NCBI RefSeq assembly: GCF_015674855.1
Contig: NZ_JADMLG010000005.1
Span: 248,001-312,000 of the forward strand
Source: Nocardia bovistercoris
GTDB taxonomy: Bacteria; Actinomycetota; Actinomycetes; Mycobacteriales; Mycobacteriaceae
DNA: 64,000 bases
Direction of reading: 5' to 3'
Shown here: piece by piece, positions 46,832 through 57,026 of the stretch
Position numbering within the stretch: the first letter of the stretch is position 1
Layout of the letters: each line of letters begins with the position of its first letter
Program-made: the position numbers and the translations under genes
The notes under the pieces: model-generated
Databases searched by the model: none
Told to the model about the DNA's origin: nothing
What the model saw: the letters and a program-made list of their open reading frames with translations, nothing else

Positions 46832-47227
46832 CTACGGCTGCGGCCGGTAACCGCTCACCGCTGTTTCGTAAGCGGAAAGCCTTGCTGCAGAGGCATGTTC
46901 GTTCTCCAGGTACGAACGACCCGCGGCGATGAAGGTCTCCATCATGTCGTTGACGACCTCGCGGTGCTTCGTCAACGAGTGCTTCAACGAAGAGTCGCCG
47001 GTGGCCGCGCGGTCATTGTAGCGACCGGCGAGCGCGGTCGCGTCCGCGATGGTGCCGAAACCCTGGACGTTGGTGAGCGACTGGGTGTTGTTGATCGCCT
47101 TGTCGAGCTCGGTGATCATCAAACCGCACAATCTGGCGCAGTCCTGCGCGGCTTGCGGTTCCAGCCGGATGTATCTTCCCTTGGCGGCCTTGGTCAGGCT
47201 GTCGAATTCGCTGTCGTCGTCTGCCAT
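46832..47227 (-). CDS. Small helical T7SS-associated protein, unknown function
   Basis: The 131-residue product is all-helical and charged at its start (ADDDSEFDSLTKAAKGRYIRLEPQAAQDCARLCG, in two parts), with a C-terminal SYLENEHASAARLSAYE helix. It resembles EspC/WXG-size secretion partners, but no family is clear. It is the first gene of the minus-strand substrate block, 34 bp ahead of the Q/A-rich protein. The 235-bp upstream region (47228-47462) should hold the block's promoter. Confidence 0.55.
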   Translation of the reverse strand: MADDDSEFDSLTKAAKGRYIRLEPQAAQDCARLCGLMITELDKAINNTQSLTNVQGFGTIADATALAGRYNDRAATGDSSLKHSLTKHREVVNDMMETFIAAGRSYLENEHASAARLSAYETAVSGYRPQP

Positions 47228-47462
47228 CGGTCGGTCCTTCTACGACGGGATACTCGGAAGAATGGTCTCGGCCCGACGCTGCGCGGTCGGGCACAGGTGG
47301 CTGTCGGAATGATCGTTCGGCGCTCGAATTACCAGGTGAGCACCGCGCTGGTGGTCTCCCCCACCCTACCTCGCAAGCACCGACGACGTCGGACGATATT
47401 ACCCGCAAAGGACCCGCTCACGCCGCCATCATACGGTGGAATCGACTGCTCCAGTGTGCCGA

Positions 47463-50400
47463 TCATGCCAGTGCCTCGCAGAGATGGACGGTCAGCTCGG
47501 CGGCGGTCGGGTACTCGAACACGACCGTGGTCGGCACCGAGACGCCGAGCGCGGCCCGCAGGCGATTGCGGAACTCGACCGCGCCGAGAGAGTCGAATCC
47601 GAGCTCCTTGAAAGACCGGTGGATTCCGATCGCGGCCGGACCGTCGTAGCCGAGCACCGCGGCCGCGGTGGAGCGCACGAACGCGAGCACCCGCTCGCGT
47701 CGTTGTGCCGGATCGAGTTCGGCGAGGCGACCGACCACGGGCACACCCGGCGCGACTCCCGACTCCGGCGCTGTCCGCACCGAACCGCGACCCAACGTCG
47801 AGAGAATCTCCCCTGACCGCATGGCGGCCATGTCGAGTCGAGCAGGCAGGACGAACGGGCGGCCGAGCCCGATCGCCTCGTCGAACAGGTCGAGTGCCTC
47901 GGCCGACGACATGGCGACGGAACCGGCTCGTTCCAGGCGAGTCCGATCCCGCTCCCGCAGATGGGCGGTCATACCGGTCGCGGTTGCCCAGAAGCCCCAG
48001 CCGAGCGAGACAGCGGGCAGACCGAGTTGGCGACGGTGCGCGGCCAGCGCATCGAGAAAGGTATTGGCCGCAGCATAGTTCGCCTGACCGGTCGGACCGA
48101 GAACGCCCGCGATCGATGAGAACAGGACGAACATCGACAGGTCGGATTCGGACGTCGCCTCGTGCAGGTGCCAGGCGGCGTCGACCTTCGGCCGGAGCAC
48201 GGTGTCGAGTTGGCGCGAGGTCATGGTGTCGATAACCGCGTCGTCGAGCACACCCGCGGCATGGATCACCCCGACCAGCGGCGGGTCGATCCGTGAGATG
48301 ACCGCACGCAGCGAATCACGGTGCGCGGCGTCACATGCCACGATCTGTACGCTCGCCCCGAGCTCGCCGAGCTCGCCGAGCAGCTGAGCAGCACCGGGGG
48401 CATCGATGCCACGGCGGCTGAGCAGCACCAGATTTCGGGCGCCGTGGCGACTCACGAGATGCCGCGCGACCATGGCGCCGATCGTGCCCGTGCCGCCGGT
48501 GATCAGAACGGTGCCCGCCCACCGCTGCTCGGGCGGGATCATGAGTGCCAACTTGCCGACATGCCGCGCTTGACCGAGGTAGCGCAAGGCTTCCGGTGCA
48601 CGACGAATGTCCCAGCGGCCGACCGGCAACGGCCGGAGTACACCGGATTCGAACATCGCCGCGATGTCGGCGAGTCCCTGCTGTATTCGGTCGAGGCCGA
48701 GGTCGAGCACGTCGAACGCCTGGTACGCCACGCCGGGATGTGCCGCCGCCACACTCGCCGCGTCACGGATATCGGTCTTTCCCAGCTCGACGAATCGGCC
48801 GCCACATGGCAGCAATCGCAGTGAGGCATCGACGAAGTCACCCGCGAGCGAGTCGAGTACGACGTCCACGCCCGCGCCCGCGGTGGTCGCGAGGAACGCC
48901 CCCTCGAACTCGAGTGTGCGCGAGTCGCCGATATGGTCGTCGTCGAAACCGAGGGTCCGGAGCATGTGCTGCTTGCCCCGGCTCGCCGTGACGAACAGTT
49001 CCGCGCCCCAATGCCGAGCCAGCGCAATCGCCGCCAGACCGACGCCACCGGTCGCCGCGTGCACCAGCAGCCGCTCGCCCGGTGCCAGACGAGCCAGGTC
49101 ACGCAGGGCGACGTAGGCGGTGAGGAACACCGCGGGTGTAGTGGCGGCTTCCGCGAACGACATGTGGGCCGGAATCGGTACCACCAACCGATGATCGACG
49201 GTCGCGGTCGATGCGATCGGCCCAAGGAGGCCCATCACCCGGTCCCCCGGCGCGACCGTCGTGACGTCGGAGGCGACCTCGACCACGACGCCGGCTCCGT
49301 CGGCGCCGATCTCAGCGTGGACGTCGTCGCGGGCCTCCTTGTACATGCCCAGCGCGATCACGACGTCGCGGAAGTTCAGCCCCGCGGCGCGAACCGCGAC
49401 CCGGATCTCGCCGTCCCGTAGCGCCGGTTCCGGCTCCGGAAGCGCCAGCAAGCGCAGGTTGGCCGACTGTAGCGTCCCGGTGCCCACGGTCCGCAACTGC
49501 CAGGATCCGGCGTCGACCAGCTCCGAATTGCCGACCGAGTCGGTGCGGGCACGCACGAGCCTTGGCGCGTATGTGCTTCCGCGTCGGTACGCGAGCTGTG
49601 GTTCGTCGCAGGCCAGCGCGACCGATATCGCAGCGCGGCGGTGTGCCCAGTCGTCGACATCAACGAGCACAATTCGCCCGTGGTGCTCGTTCTGCGCTGT
49701 CCGCAGCAGCCCCCACACCGGTGCGTGCACGAGGTCCTCCACGTCCTCGCCGCCGTTCACCGCGACCGCCCGGCAAGTGATGACGACCAGCGTGCTGTCG
49801 TCGTCCCTCTTCAGCCACCGCTGGATCTGGTCGAGGACCGCGGAGAGTCGCGCGCGAACCTCCCGCGGAAGATCACCGTCGGGCACCGGCACCGCCTGGC
49901 AACGCAAGATGTTGGGGGTCCCGCTTCGGCCGCGGCGGTGTTCCGCAACGGTGATCGGCACCCAGTCGAGACCGAACACCGGCCCACTCGCCAACCGACG
50001 TCGGTCGATCGGCCGGGTCGCGAGTGAGTCGATGGTGGCGACCGCGGACCCCGCGGAGTCGAACAGCGTCACCGCGACGCGGTCGTCGGCCAGTGTCGTC
50101 ACGTGTACCCGCAGCGCGGTCGCGCCCGCTGAATGCAGTTCAACGCCCTCCCATGCGAATGGCATACTCACCGAGCCGGTTTCGCGACTGGCGAACGGTC
50201 CGATCAGCACATGCAACGCGGCGTCGAACAGCGCCGGGTGCAAGCCGAATCCCGCCGTGCCGGATGGGAGCGAGGTCACGACCTCGGCGAAGAATTCCGC
50301 GTGTACACCCACCTCCGGTCGGCTCCACCTCTGCGCCGCGCTCATCGATGCAGCGCCCCTCACCCAAACGGCACGCAGCCCGTGAAACGCCGGACCGTAT

Positions 50401-53400
50401 TCGTAGCCCTCGGCCGCATATTTTCGATAGAAGTCGCCGACATCGACCTGCGTCGCGCCCGCAGGCGGCCATGCCTCGGCAATCGGTACCGCGCTGCTGT
50501 GCTCGTTCGACACCGCGCCCACGGCGTGCAGCGTCCACTGCGCCGAATCCTCGGTCCGCATATAGCACCGGACCGGTCGTCTGCCCGATGCCTCGGGTAT
50601 ACCGACGACCGTCTGGAGCGGCACCGCAACGGATTCGGGGATGACCAGCGGCGCATGCAGCACGAGCTCGGAAAGACGCGGGCAGCCGACCCGTGCGCCC
50701 ACCGACAGGGCGAGCTCGACGGTCGCGGCGCCCGGCAACAGCACCGTTCCGGCGATGGCATGGTCGGCGAGCCATGGCTGGCGGTCGACGGATACCTCAC
50801 CGGCGAATGTCACCTCACCCGATTCGGGGTGTTCGGTCATCGCGTCGATGAACGGATGCACGGCGCCTGCCCCGCCCTCATCGGGCGCGAGCCAGAATCG
50901 ACTGTGCTGGAACGGATATACCGGCAGGTCGACCCGTTGCGGTCGCAGTGCTCGGAGATAGGTCCGCCATGAGGCCCCCACCTGCGCCGCGGACAGGAGG
51001 AAGCGGCGCATGCCGCCCTGGTCACGTCGCACCGTCTCGACGACCGTCACGTCGTCGATGTCGAGCGTTTCGTGGATTCCGACGGTCAGCACCGGGTGCG
51101 GGCTCACCTCGATGAAGCTGCGGTACCCGTGCTCGTAGGCGGCTCGTACCGCCGACTCGAATCGCACTTCCCGCCTGAGGTTCCGCAACCAGTACGCGGC
51201 GTTCATCGAGTTCGGATCGAGCAGGCGGCCGGTGACCGTCGAGAACACCGGGACAGTAGCGGCGGCGGTTTCGATTCCGGCGAGCGCCGACCACAACTCG
51301 GCGCCGATCGAATCGACCTGCGCCGAGTGCGCGGCGTAGGTCACCGGAATCCGTTTGGCAAGGAAGCTGTCGACCGCACTGTGGTCGATCAGCTCCGCGA
51401 TCGCCGCCGCGTCACCGGACACCACGGTCGAACGCGGGCCGTTGACCGCTGCGATACTCAGTCGGCCGTCCCACTTCTCGATCAGCGTGGCGACCTCGTC
51501 GACCGGTTGCGGTACCGACACCATGCCGCCGCGGCCCGCGATCGCGACAAGCGCTCGGCTGCGAACGACGACGACCTGTGCCGCGTCGGCCAACGACAAC
51601 GCCCCGGCGATGTAGGCGGCCGCGATCTCACCTTGCGAATGACCGATCACCGCGGCCGGTTCGACACCGAACGACTGCCACAGCCGCGCCAGCGAGGTCA
51701 TGACGGCGAACAGCACCGGCTGCACCACATCGACCCGTTCGAGCCGGGGCGCACCCGGTCTGTGCCGCAGCACGTCGAGCAGCGACCAGTCGACCAGCCC
51801 GGCGAACACGGCAGCGCATTCATCGATGTGCGCGGCGAACGCCGGTGCGGTATCGAGCAGTTCGGCCGCCATCCCGGCCCACTGCGACCCTTGTCCGGGG
51901 AACACGAAGACAGGGGAATGACAGGATGCGGAGCCCACGGGGTGGGTGGACGCGGTACGGCCGGTCGTGACGACGTTCTCGGCGATTCGGCCCTCGGCGA
52001 CCGCGGTCAGGCCCGCACGCAGTTCGTCGCTGTCCGCGCCGACAACGACGGCGCGCCGAGCGAGGCACGCCCGGCCGGTCGCCAGCGACCACGCGACGTC
52101 CACCGGCTCGCGATCCATCACCGCAAGCAGGCGGGAGGCGTATTCGGCCAACGCTTGTCCCGTCTTCGCCGACAGCTCGAGCGGAACCGCGACGGGCAGC
52201 CGCCGCGTCGGTGTGGCGTCCGCGGGTTCGGTAGGCGCCTGTTCCAGGATCACATGAGCGTTGGTGCCGCTGATGCCGAATGCCGAGACACCCGCGCGAC
52301 GAACGGGTGACCGCGCGGGCCACGCGGTCGGCTCGGCCACCACCCGCACCGTGCCTGCCGACCAGTCGACCGAGCTGGTCAACCGATCGACATGCAGTGT
52401 CGGCGGCACCGTTCCGCGCCCCATGGCCTCGACCATCTCGATCACCCCGGCGACGCCCGCCGCGGCCTGCGCGTGGCCGATGTTCGATTTCACCGACCCG
52501 ACCAACAGCGGCGTCGCGGCCGAGCGTGTTTCGCCGTAGGCCGCGATCAGCGCGGTCGCCTCGATCGGGTCGCCGACCGTCGTCCCGGTGCCGTGTGCCT
52601 CCACGACATCGATGTCGGCGGGCGTGAGTCCGGCGTCGGCGAGCGCCTTGCCGATGACCCGCTCCTGCGCGGGGCCGCTCGGCACCGTCAGCCCGCTCGA
52701 AGCGCCGTCCTGAGCGATCGCCGACCCGCGAACCAGTGCGAGCACCGGATGGCCGCGGCGACGTGCCTCGGAAAGTCGTTCCAGGACAAGCACACCCACG
52801 CCTTCGCCGATCCCGAACCCGTCGGCGTCGGCCGAGAACGGCTTGCACCGGCCGTCTTCGGCGAGCGCGCCGAGTTCGGCCAACCCGACGACGGCACTCG
52901 GCGAACTCAGTACCGTCGCACCACCGGCCAGCGCGAGCGTGCAGTCACCCGTCCGCAATGCCTGCGTCGCGAGGTGTATCGCGACCAGTGACGAGGAACA
53001 CGCCGTGTCCACGGTGATCGCCGGACCCGCCAGCCCGAGCGAGTACGCGACTCGCCCGGACGCGACCGCGGGTGCGGTTCCCGTGGCGAGGTGCCCCGCC
53101 AGGCCGGTGCGATCGGAGGCGACCCGACCGCCGTAATTCGACGCGGCGACGCCGAAATAGACCCCGGTTTCGGAACCGGCGAGCGACGACGGATCGATGC
53201 CGCCACGTTCCAGAGCTTCCCACGACGTCTCGAGCAACAACCGCTGCTGCGGGTCCATCGCCAACGCCTCGCGCGGGCTGATGCCGAAGAACGCCGCGTC
53301 GAAGGCGTCCGCCGCATCGAGAAAATTCCCACGCCGGGAGTTGACCGAGGTCGGTAGCCTGCCCCGATCCCAACCGCGCCCGGTCGGGAATGCCGAAGTG

Positions 53401-53564
53401 GCACTGCGCCCTTCGGCGGCGAACCGCCAGAGATCGGCCGATGAGGCGATACCACCCGGATACCGGCACCCGATGCCGACGATCGCGATCGGATCGGCCG
53501 ACGTGCGCGCGAACTCAGGGGGATGGCAGCCGACGGAGGAGGCGGGGTGGGTGAATTCAGCCAT
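47463..53564 (-). CDS. Fully reducing single-module type I polyketide synthase (KS-AT-DH-ER-KR-ACP, no TE)
   Basis: The 2033-residue enzyme has all six domains in Mas-like order. KS (about 25-445) has Cys189 in VDTACSSSL plus EAHGTGT and [10 protein letters not shown] (about 565-870) has Ser643 in GHSQGE; YAAH resembles the YASH motif of methylmalonyl-specific ATs. DH (about 920-1210) has His935 in [15 protein letters not shown] (about 1390-1690) has an NADPH loop near 1505. KR (about 1700-1890) has GGTGTIG, an LDD motif suggesting B-type stereochemistry, and ANYAAAN. ACP (about 1950-2030) has Ser1992 in LGFDSL. No thioesterase or docking domain is seen. It overlaps the beta-lactamase-fold gene by 8 bp. 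Likely product: a methyl-branched reduced acyl chain. Confidence 0.93.
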   Translation of the reverse strand: MAEFTHPASSVGCHPPEFARTSADPIAIVGIGCRYPGGIASSADLWRFAAEGRSATSAFPTGRGWDRGRLPTSVNSRRGNFLDAADAFDAAFFGISPREALAMDPQQRLLLETSWEALERGGIDPSSLAGSETGVYFGVAASNYGGRVASDRTGLAGHLATGTAPAVASGRVAYSLGLAGPAITVDTACSSSLVAIHLATQALRTGDCTLALAGGATVLSSPSAVVGLAELGALAEDGRCKPFSADADGFGIGEGVGVLVLERLSEARRRGHPVLALVRGSAIAQDGASSGLTVPSGPAQERVIGKALADAGLTPADIDVVEAHGTGTTVGDPIEATALIAAYGETRSAATPLLVGSVKSNIGHAQAAAGVAGVIEMVEAMGRGTVPPTLHVDRLTSSVDWSAGTVRVVAEPTAWPARSPVRRAGVSAFGISGTNAHVILEQAPTEPADATPTRRLPVAVPLELSAKTGQALAEYASRLLAVMDREPVDVAWSLATGRACLARRAVVVGADSDELRAGLTAVAEGRIAENVVTTGRTASTHPVGSASCHSPVFVFPGQGSQWAGMAAELLDTAPAFAAHIDECAAVFAGLVDWSLLDVLRHRPGAPRLERVDVVQPVLFAVMTSLARLWQSFGVEPAAVIGHSQGEIAAAYIAGALSLADAAQVVVVRSRALVAIAGRGGMVSVPQPVDEVATLIEKWDGRLSIAAVNGPRSTVVSGDAAAIAELIDHSAVDSFLAKRIPVTYAAHSAQVDSIGAELWSALAGIETAAATVPVFSTVTGRLLDPNSMNAAYWLRNLRREVRFESAVRAAYEHGYRSFIEVSPHPVLTVGIHETLDIDDVTVVETVRRDQGGMRRFLLSAAQVGASWRTYLRALRPQRVDLPVYPFQHSRFWLAPDEGGAGAVHPFIDAMTEHPESGEVTFAGEVSVDRQPWLADHAIAGTVLLPGAATVELALSVGARVGCPRLSELVLHAPLVIPESVAVPLQTVVGIPEASGRRPVRCYMRTEDSAQWTLHAVGAVSNEHSSAVPIAEAWPPAGATQVDVGDFYRKYAAEGYEYGPAFHGLRAVWVRGAASMSAAQRWSRPEVGVHAEFFAEVVTSLPSGTAGFGLHPALFDAALHVLIGPFASRETGSVSMPFAWEGVELHSAGATALRVHVTTLADDRVAVTLFDSAGSAVATIDSLATRPIDRRRLASGPVFGLDWVPITVAEHRRGRSGTPNILRCQAVPVPDGDLPREVRARLSAVLDQIQRWLKRDDDSTLVVITCRAVAVNGGEDVEDLVHAPVWGLLRTAQNEHHGRIVLVDVDDWAHRRAAISVALACDEPQLAYRRGSTYAPRLVRARTDSVGNSELVDAGSWQLRTVGTGTLQSANLRLLALPEPEPALRDGEIRVAVRAAGLNFRDVVIALGMYKEARDDVHAEIGADGAGVVVEVASDVTTVAPGDRVMGLLGPIASTATVDHRLVVPIPAHMSFAEAATTPAVFLTAYVALRDLARLAPGERLLVHAATGGVGLAAIALARHWGAELFVTASRGKQHMLRTLGFDDDHIGDSRTLEFEGAFLATTAGAGVDVVLDSLAGDFVDASLRLLPCGGRFVELGKTDIRDAASVAAAHPGVAYQAFDVLDLGLDRIQQGLADIAAMFESGVLRPLPVGRWDIRRAPEALRYLGQARHVGKLALMIPPEQRWAGTVLITGGTGTIGAMVARHLVSRHGARNLVLLSRRGIDAPGAAQLLGELGELGASVQIVACDAAHRDSLRAVISRIDPPLVGVIHAAGVLDDAVIDTMTSRQLDTVLRPKVDAAWHLHEATSESDLSMFVLFSSIAGVLGPTGQANYAAANTFLDALAAHRRQLGLPAVSLGWGFWATATGMTAHLRERDRTRLERAGSVAMSSAEALDLFDEAIGLGRPFVLPARLDMAAMRSGEILSTLGRGSVRTAPESGVAPGVPVVGRLAELDPAQRRERVLAFVRSTAAAVLGYDGPAAIGIHRSFKELGFDSLGAVEFRNRLRAALGVSVPTTVVFEYPTAAELTVHLCEALA

Positions 53565-54609
53565 CGATGAACCTCGGGTATAGCGCCCGCACCAGGTCGA
53601 GGGCGATCTCCATGCTGATCGCATCCATGTTCGCCGACGCGTTGGTCACGACCGCGACCGACACGTCCTCGGCGGGATAGCGGTACACCGCGCACGACGA
53701 TCCGGGCATGATGCTGTTGTGGCCGAGTAGCGCGCCGAGACACTGCACGCCGAGCCCGTACCGATGGAAGGCCCGCCTGCGGTCCAAGTGCGTCGACGTC
53801 AATCGGGCGCGCTGCGATCGCGCCGACAACAGCGTGCTGTCGGCGAGTTCACGCACCCAGATCAGAAGGTCGTCGACCGTCGAGGTCATCGCACCGGTCG
53901 TCCACAGGACGCGGGGGTTCATATCGCCGAGTTCACGCAGCGTACGGCCGTCGGGCAGGAATGCGTAGATCGTCGGATGCGGATCGGGAAGCTCGGCGAC
54001 CGAGGGGAACTCGGTACTCGTCAAACCCGGCACCGATGCCACGACATCACCGTTGATCACGTCGGCGGCGGGCCTGCCGGTCACCTGCTCGAGCACGAGT
54101 CCGAGCAGAATGTAGTTGCTGTCGCAGTACTCGGCCTTGGCCCCCGGTTCGAAGACCGCGGGTCCGATTCGCATCAACTCGACCTTGCGCTCTTGTGGCC
54201 AGTCCGCGTCGGGGGTGTCGAACGACAGGCTGTCGCGCGTCGGCAGCCAGTCCGGCGAGCCGACGAAATTGGCGACACCGGACGTCATGTTCAGCAGCTG
54301 CTCGATCGTGATGCGCTCACCGTTCGGGATTCCAGGGACGAACCGCTCGAGCGTGTCGTCGAAACCGAGCCGACCGCTGTCGATCTGCTGAAGAACGGCC
54401 GTCGCCGTGAACGACTTCGTGACACATCCGATGCGATAGTGGTCGCCGACACGGAACGGTTCGCCTGTGGTCACGTCCGAGACGCCGAGCGCGAGCTCCC
54501 ACCGCTGTCCGCCCATCTCGACCACCGCACCGAGTCCGGGCAGGCGCTTTTCGTAGAACTTCGTCTCGAGGAGAAATTCGAGCGTGTCGCGCGTCATCTC
54601 ATCGAACAT
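53557..54609 (-). CDS. Beta-lactamase-fold hydrolase/acyltransferase with Cys in place of the catalytic Ser
   Basis: The 350-residue product has the serine beta-lactamase/esterase/LovD-type fold. The SxxK motif appears as CVTK (Cys62, Lys65; codon TGT), preceded by DHYRIG and followed by [14 protein letters not shown]. The second motif is YCD at Tyr161 (usually YxN), followed by [15 protein letters not shown]. The KTG-like site is GHNSIMPG. No signal peptide is visible, so it acts in the cytosol. The ATG at 54609 follows GGAG. Because it is coupled to a TE-less PKS, an acyl-transfer or product-release role is proposed. The Cys makes penicillin-binding-like hydrolysis uncertain. Confidence 0.82.
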   Translation of the reverse strand: MFDEMTRDTLEFLLETKFYEKRLPGLGAVVEMGGQRWELALGVSDVTTGEPFRVGDHYRIGCVTKSFTATAVLQQIDSGRLGFDDTLERFVPGIPNGERITIEQLLNMTSGVANFVGSPDWLPTRDSLSFDTPDADWPQERKVELMRIGPAVFEPGAKAEYCDSNYILLGLVLEQVTGRPAADVINGDVVASVPGLTSTEFPSVAELPDPHPTIYAFLPDGRTLRELGDMNPRVLWTTGAMTSTVDDLLIWVRELADSTLLSARSQRARLTSTHLDRRRAFHRYGLGVQCLGALLGHNSIMPGSSCAVYRYPAEDVSVAVVTNASANMDAISMEIALDLVRALYPRFIDG

Positions 54610-54688
54610 CACATCGACTCCGCGACGACTGTGCCACAACGATATTCGCGACCACCACGAACCGCGGCACGACCGGCGATCCCCATGA

Positions 54689-55495
54689 TCAGAGGACTCG
54701 GAAGTCGCGTTCGGCGGGGCGGTTCTCCCGGATCCGCCGAACCAGTTCGACAACTCGCTGGTTGACGAATCTCTCGAATTCATTGTCGTCCACCGGAATC
54801 GCGACCGGATTCGGTTTGGGATCGATCAGGTAGCGGCCGTCGTCGACGAGATCGCGCCAACGCACGAGATGGCCACGACGGTCTTGGATCCAGTGCGCCC
54901 CACTGCCCGGCTCGACTTTCAACTCGCCGAGTTGGGTCGCCTTCGCGTTGCGCCAGCGGTCCGAGCGCACCTGCGGTGGGTCGATCGCGTCGAGCACCGG
55001 CGAGGAGCCGTAGCTGTAGTCCAATCCGTCCGGCTGCCGCGAGAGTATCGGGACTTCGCCCTGCTTACCGCGCCCGACCTTCGGTAGCCGTCCGATCACG
55101 GCTTTCGCCAGCCCGGGCACATCGGTCTCGTAGACGTCGATGTCACCGCCGTCTTCGATGCTCTCGCCGGGTTGCTGGACCAGGACCACCGCGTAGCCTT
55201 CGCGCCGCAATCCGACGACGCGCGTAACCGCCGACATGTCCTTCGCGTCGTCGGGCGCCTCGCCCGCCGCCCAGATGACGATGTCCGGGTTGACGGCGGC
55301 CTCCCACAGCTGCTGCGCATCGGGCGGCAGAACTCTCAAAAGCCGTTCCGCCGTCGACCTTTTCGCACGGATGTAGTCGTCCTCGTACTGGTGAGTCGGC
55401 GAGTGCATCAGTGGGAAAGGCAGACTGTCGTTCGACATCAGCTCCCAGAGCACCGCGACCTCGAGCGACGTCAGCCGCCCCCGGTGAACGGTCAT
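54689..55495 (-). CDS. EspG-like ESX secretion-associated protein
   Basis: The 268-residue product has no signal peptide. Its start (LTSLEVAVLWELMSNDSLPFPL) and middle (VGLRREGYAVVLVQQPGES, then DIDVYETDVPGLAKAVIG) resemble EspG-family proteins of Nocardia-type T7SS loci. It therefore may chaperone a substrate encoded nearby. The ATG at 55495 overlaps the end of a 40-codon frame (ATGA). It precedes the beta-lactamase-fold gene by 79 bp on the same strand. The family call rests on general pattern and context and is less certain than for the gene at 40774. Confidence 0.6.
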   Translation of the reverse strand: MTVHRGRLTSLEVAVLWELMSNDSLPFPLMHSPTHQYEDDYIRAKRSTAERLLRVLPPDAQQLWEAAVNPDIVIWAAGEAPDDAKDMSAVTRVVGLRREGYAVVLVQQPGESIEDGGDIDVYETDVPGLAKAVIGRLPKVGRGKQGEVPILSRQPDGLDYSYGSSPVLDAIDPPQVRSDRWRNAKATQLGELKVEPGSGAHWIQDRRGHLVRWRDLVDDGRYLIDPKPNPVAIPVDDNEFERFVNQRVVELVRRIRENRPAERDFRVL

Positions 55496-55868
55496 CCCGC
55501 GACCGGTGCCGAAGTCACCGTGACCGTACCGACCATGCCTCGGATCACACACGGCTCGAAGTTCGACCGGCCCTGATGGACCGGAGATCGCAGGGCCTGC
55601 CGGCTCTCACCCATCGGTCAACTCCCGCCTGACTCCGTGCCGCCGGACGGCACAGCATCAACACCTTGCCCATACTGACACGAACGGCCCGACGCGTCTG
55701 CCCCCGAGACCGGGGCACCGTCCCGACTCTCGCTCATCCTACCTACCGCGATCATCCCATGTATCGCTCCAACGGGTGGTTTCGAGCGAGGAATCATAGA
55801 GATAACAGCGGGTTTCGGTCTTGGTGCACTGCGTCACCTGCTCAGGAGGTGCCGGAGCTCGCCCGCGC
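55496..55868 (-). other. Gap with two short, chained ORFs of doubtful reality
   Basis: This 373-bp stretch has no clear gene. On the minus strand an ATG at 55614 opens 40 codons that end in a stop overlapping the EspG-like start (55492-55495). Before it, an ATG at 55737 opens 39 codons that end at 55618. Neither peptide has a known domain and their ribosome-binding sites are weak. They may be chance frames, or leader peptides. Confidence 0.25.
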
Positions 55869-56084
55869 TCAGAGGTCCTCGTCGGTCTCGGGGATCGCGA
55901 ATGGCTCCCTATCTCCGAACAACCGTTCCCTGCGCTCACGCGCTTCGCGGCGCATCTGCTCCTCGACCTCGCGGACCGTCTCCGGATCGAAGGTCCGCTG
56001 CCGAATGAGTTCGGCGTACTCGTCGTCCTCGGTGCCGCCGCCCGTGTCACCGCCCGAACGTCGTGCCTCGTCGTCTCCGCTCAT
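55869..56084 (-). CDS. Small highly charged protein, unknown function
   Basis: The 71-residue product starts MSGDDEARRSGG and contains a predicted amphipathic helix (ELIRQRTFDPETVREVEEQM and then RREARERRERLFGD). It has no membrane segment or Cys. The ATG at 56084 follows AAAGGAC. It is divergent from the AbiEi-like gene (104 bp apart) and lies upstream of the EspG-like gene on the same strand. No family is recognised; an adaptor role in the T7SS cargo island is only a guess. Confidence 0.55.
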   Translation of the reverse strand: MSGDDEARRSGGDTGGGTEDDEYAELIRQRTFDPETVREVEEQMRREARERRERLFGDREPFAIPETDEDL

Positions 56085-56187
56085 ACCCAGCCCGTCCTTT
56101 CTTTCCGACCACCGTACGCCCACCCGAAAGACGACTCGAGAGAATGGTGTTCGCTAGCCTGAGAGGCAAACAACAACGGAAGGACCG

Positions 56188-57009
56188 ATGTTGGAAGCGC
56201 TCTATCACGAGTTGTCGATCCTCGCGGCGCAGCAATTGGGCCTGATCACACGGGCACAGGCGGCCCGGATCGGCGCCGACGGGGCGGCTGTCGACGCGCT
56301 GCGGGAGGCGAAGCTGCTGCGCGAACTCGACGACGATGTATTCCAGCTCCCCAGCAGTCCAACCGCCCTCCGGTACGCCTACCCCTACGCGGCCTGGCTC
56401 GCACTCGACCCGGAACGATTCGGCCGGGAACGCCCACAGGCGCCGTCACAGGACGCCGTCGTATCGCACGAGTCCGCGGCCCGCCTGCACGGCATAGGTG
56501 TCCTGGCGCTGCCGCGCACCGTCTTCACCGCGCCCGCGGCGCCCGCGTACACGCCACGGGCCGTCGTCGTCCATATCGATCGGCTCGAGCTGGATGACGT
56601 CACGAGCATCGGAGGCATCCCGGTGACCACCGCGCACCGCACCGTCGTCGATCTCGTTCGCGACGCCGTCGGCCCCGACGACATCGGGCGCGTCCTCGAT
56701 GACGCCCTGCGGCGCGACCTGCTCGACCTGCGCGCCGTCCACGACGCGCTGGTTCCCTTCGCCGACGAGTTCGGTTTCCCCGCGAATGGGGCCGCGTTCA
56801 TCGACCACTTCCTCCCCGACATCGATCCGTCCACCCTCTCGACGCGCAACCTGCGCGCCTACGCCGACCTCGTCGCCCCCGACGAGGTCGCCGAGGTAGC
56901 CGCCCGGATCGCGCGGCTACTGGGCGAGATCCGCGCCCCGGAAGACATCGTCACGACACTGGGCGACGACATCGCCGCCGAGATCGTCGGACGCCTACGC
57001 TCCACCTGA
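56188..57009 (+). CDS. AbiEi-like antitoxin (type IV toxin-antitoxin family)
   Basis: The 273-residue product shows the AbiEi layout: an N-terminal winged-helix part (residues 10-55: LGLITRAQAARIGADG, LLRELDDDVFQLP). A middle domain follows with VVSHESAARLHGIGVLALP, VFTAP, and GIPVTTAHRTVVDLV, and then a helical C-terminus. AbiEi represses its own promoter and neutralises AbiEii nucleotidyltransferases. The classical partner gene is missing, but the convergent gene 17 bp away encodes an AbiEii-type domain inside a giant secreted-toxin-like protein. AbiEi-like genes are common orphans in actinobacteria, so pairing is an inference. Confidence 0.8.
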   Translation: MLEALYHELSILAAQQLGLITRAQAARIGADGAAVDALREAKLLRELDDDVFQLPSSPTALRYAYPYAAWLALDPERFGRERPQAPSQDAVVSHESAARLHGIGVLALPRTVFTAPAAPAYTPRAVVVHIDRLELDDVTSIGGIPVTTAHRTVVDLVRDAVGPDDIGRVLDDALRRDLLDLRAVHDALVPFADEFGFPANGAAFIDHFLPDIDPSTLSTRNLRAYADLVAPDEVAEVAARIARLLGEIRAPEDIVTTLGDDIAAEIVGRLRST

Positions 57010-57026
57010 CGCTCCGCTCAACCGGA

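Noticed and set aside
27205..47227. Naming the second locus ESX-1, ESX-2, ESX-3 or ESX-5
   Set aside because: Gene content (EccA, EspG, PE/PPE-like, single-chain EccC) fits several, and the order matches none. A tree is needed.
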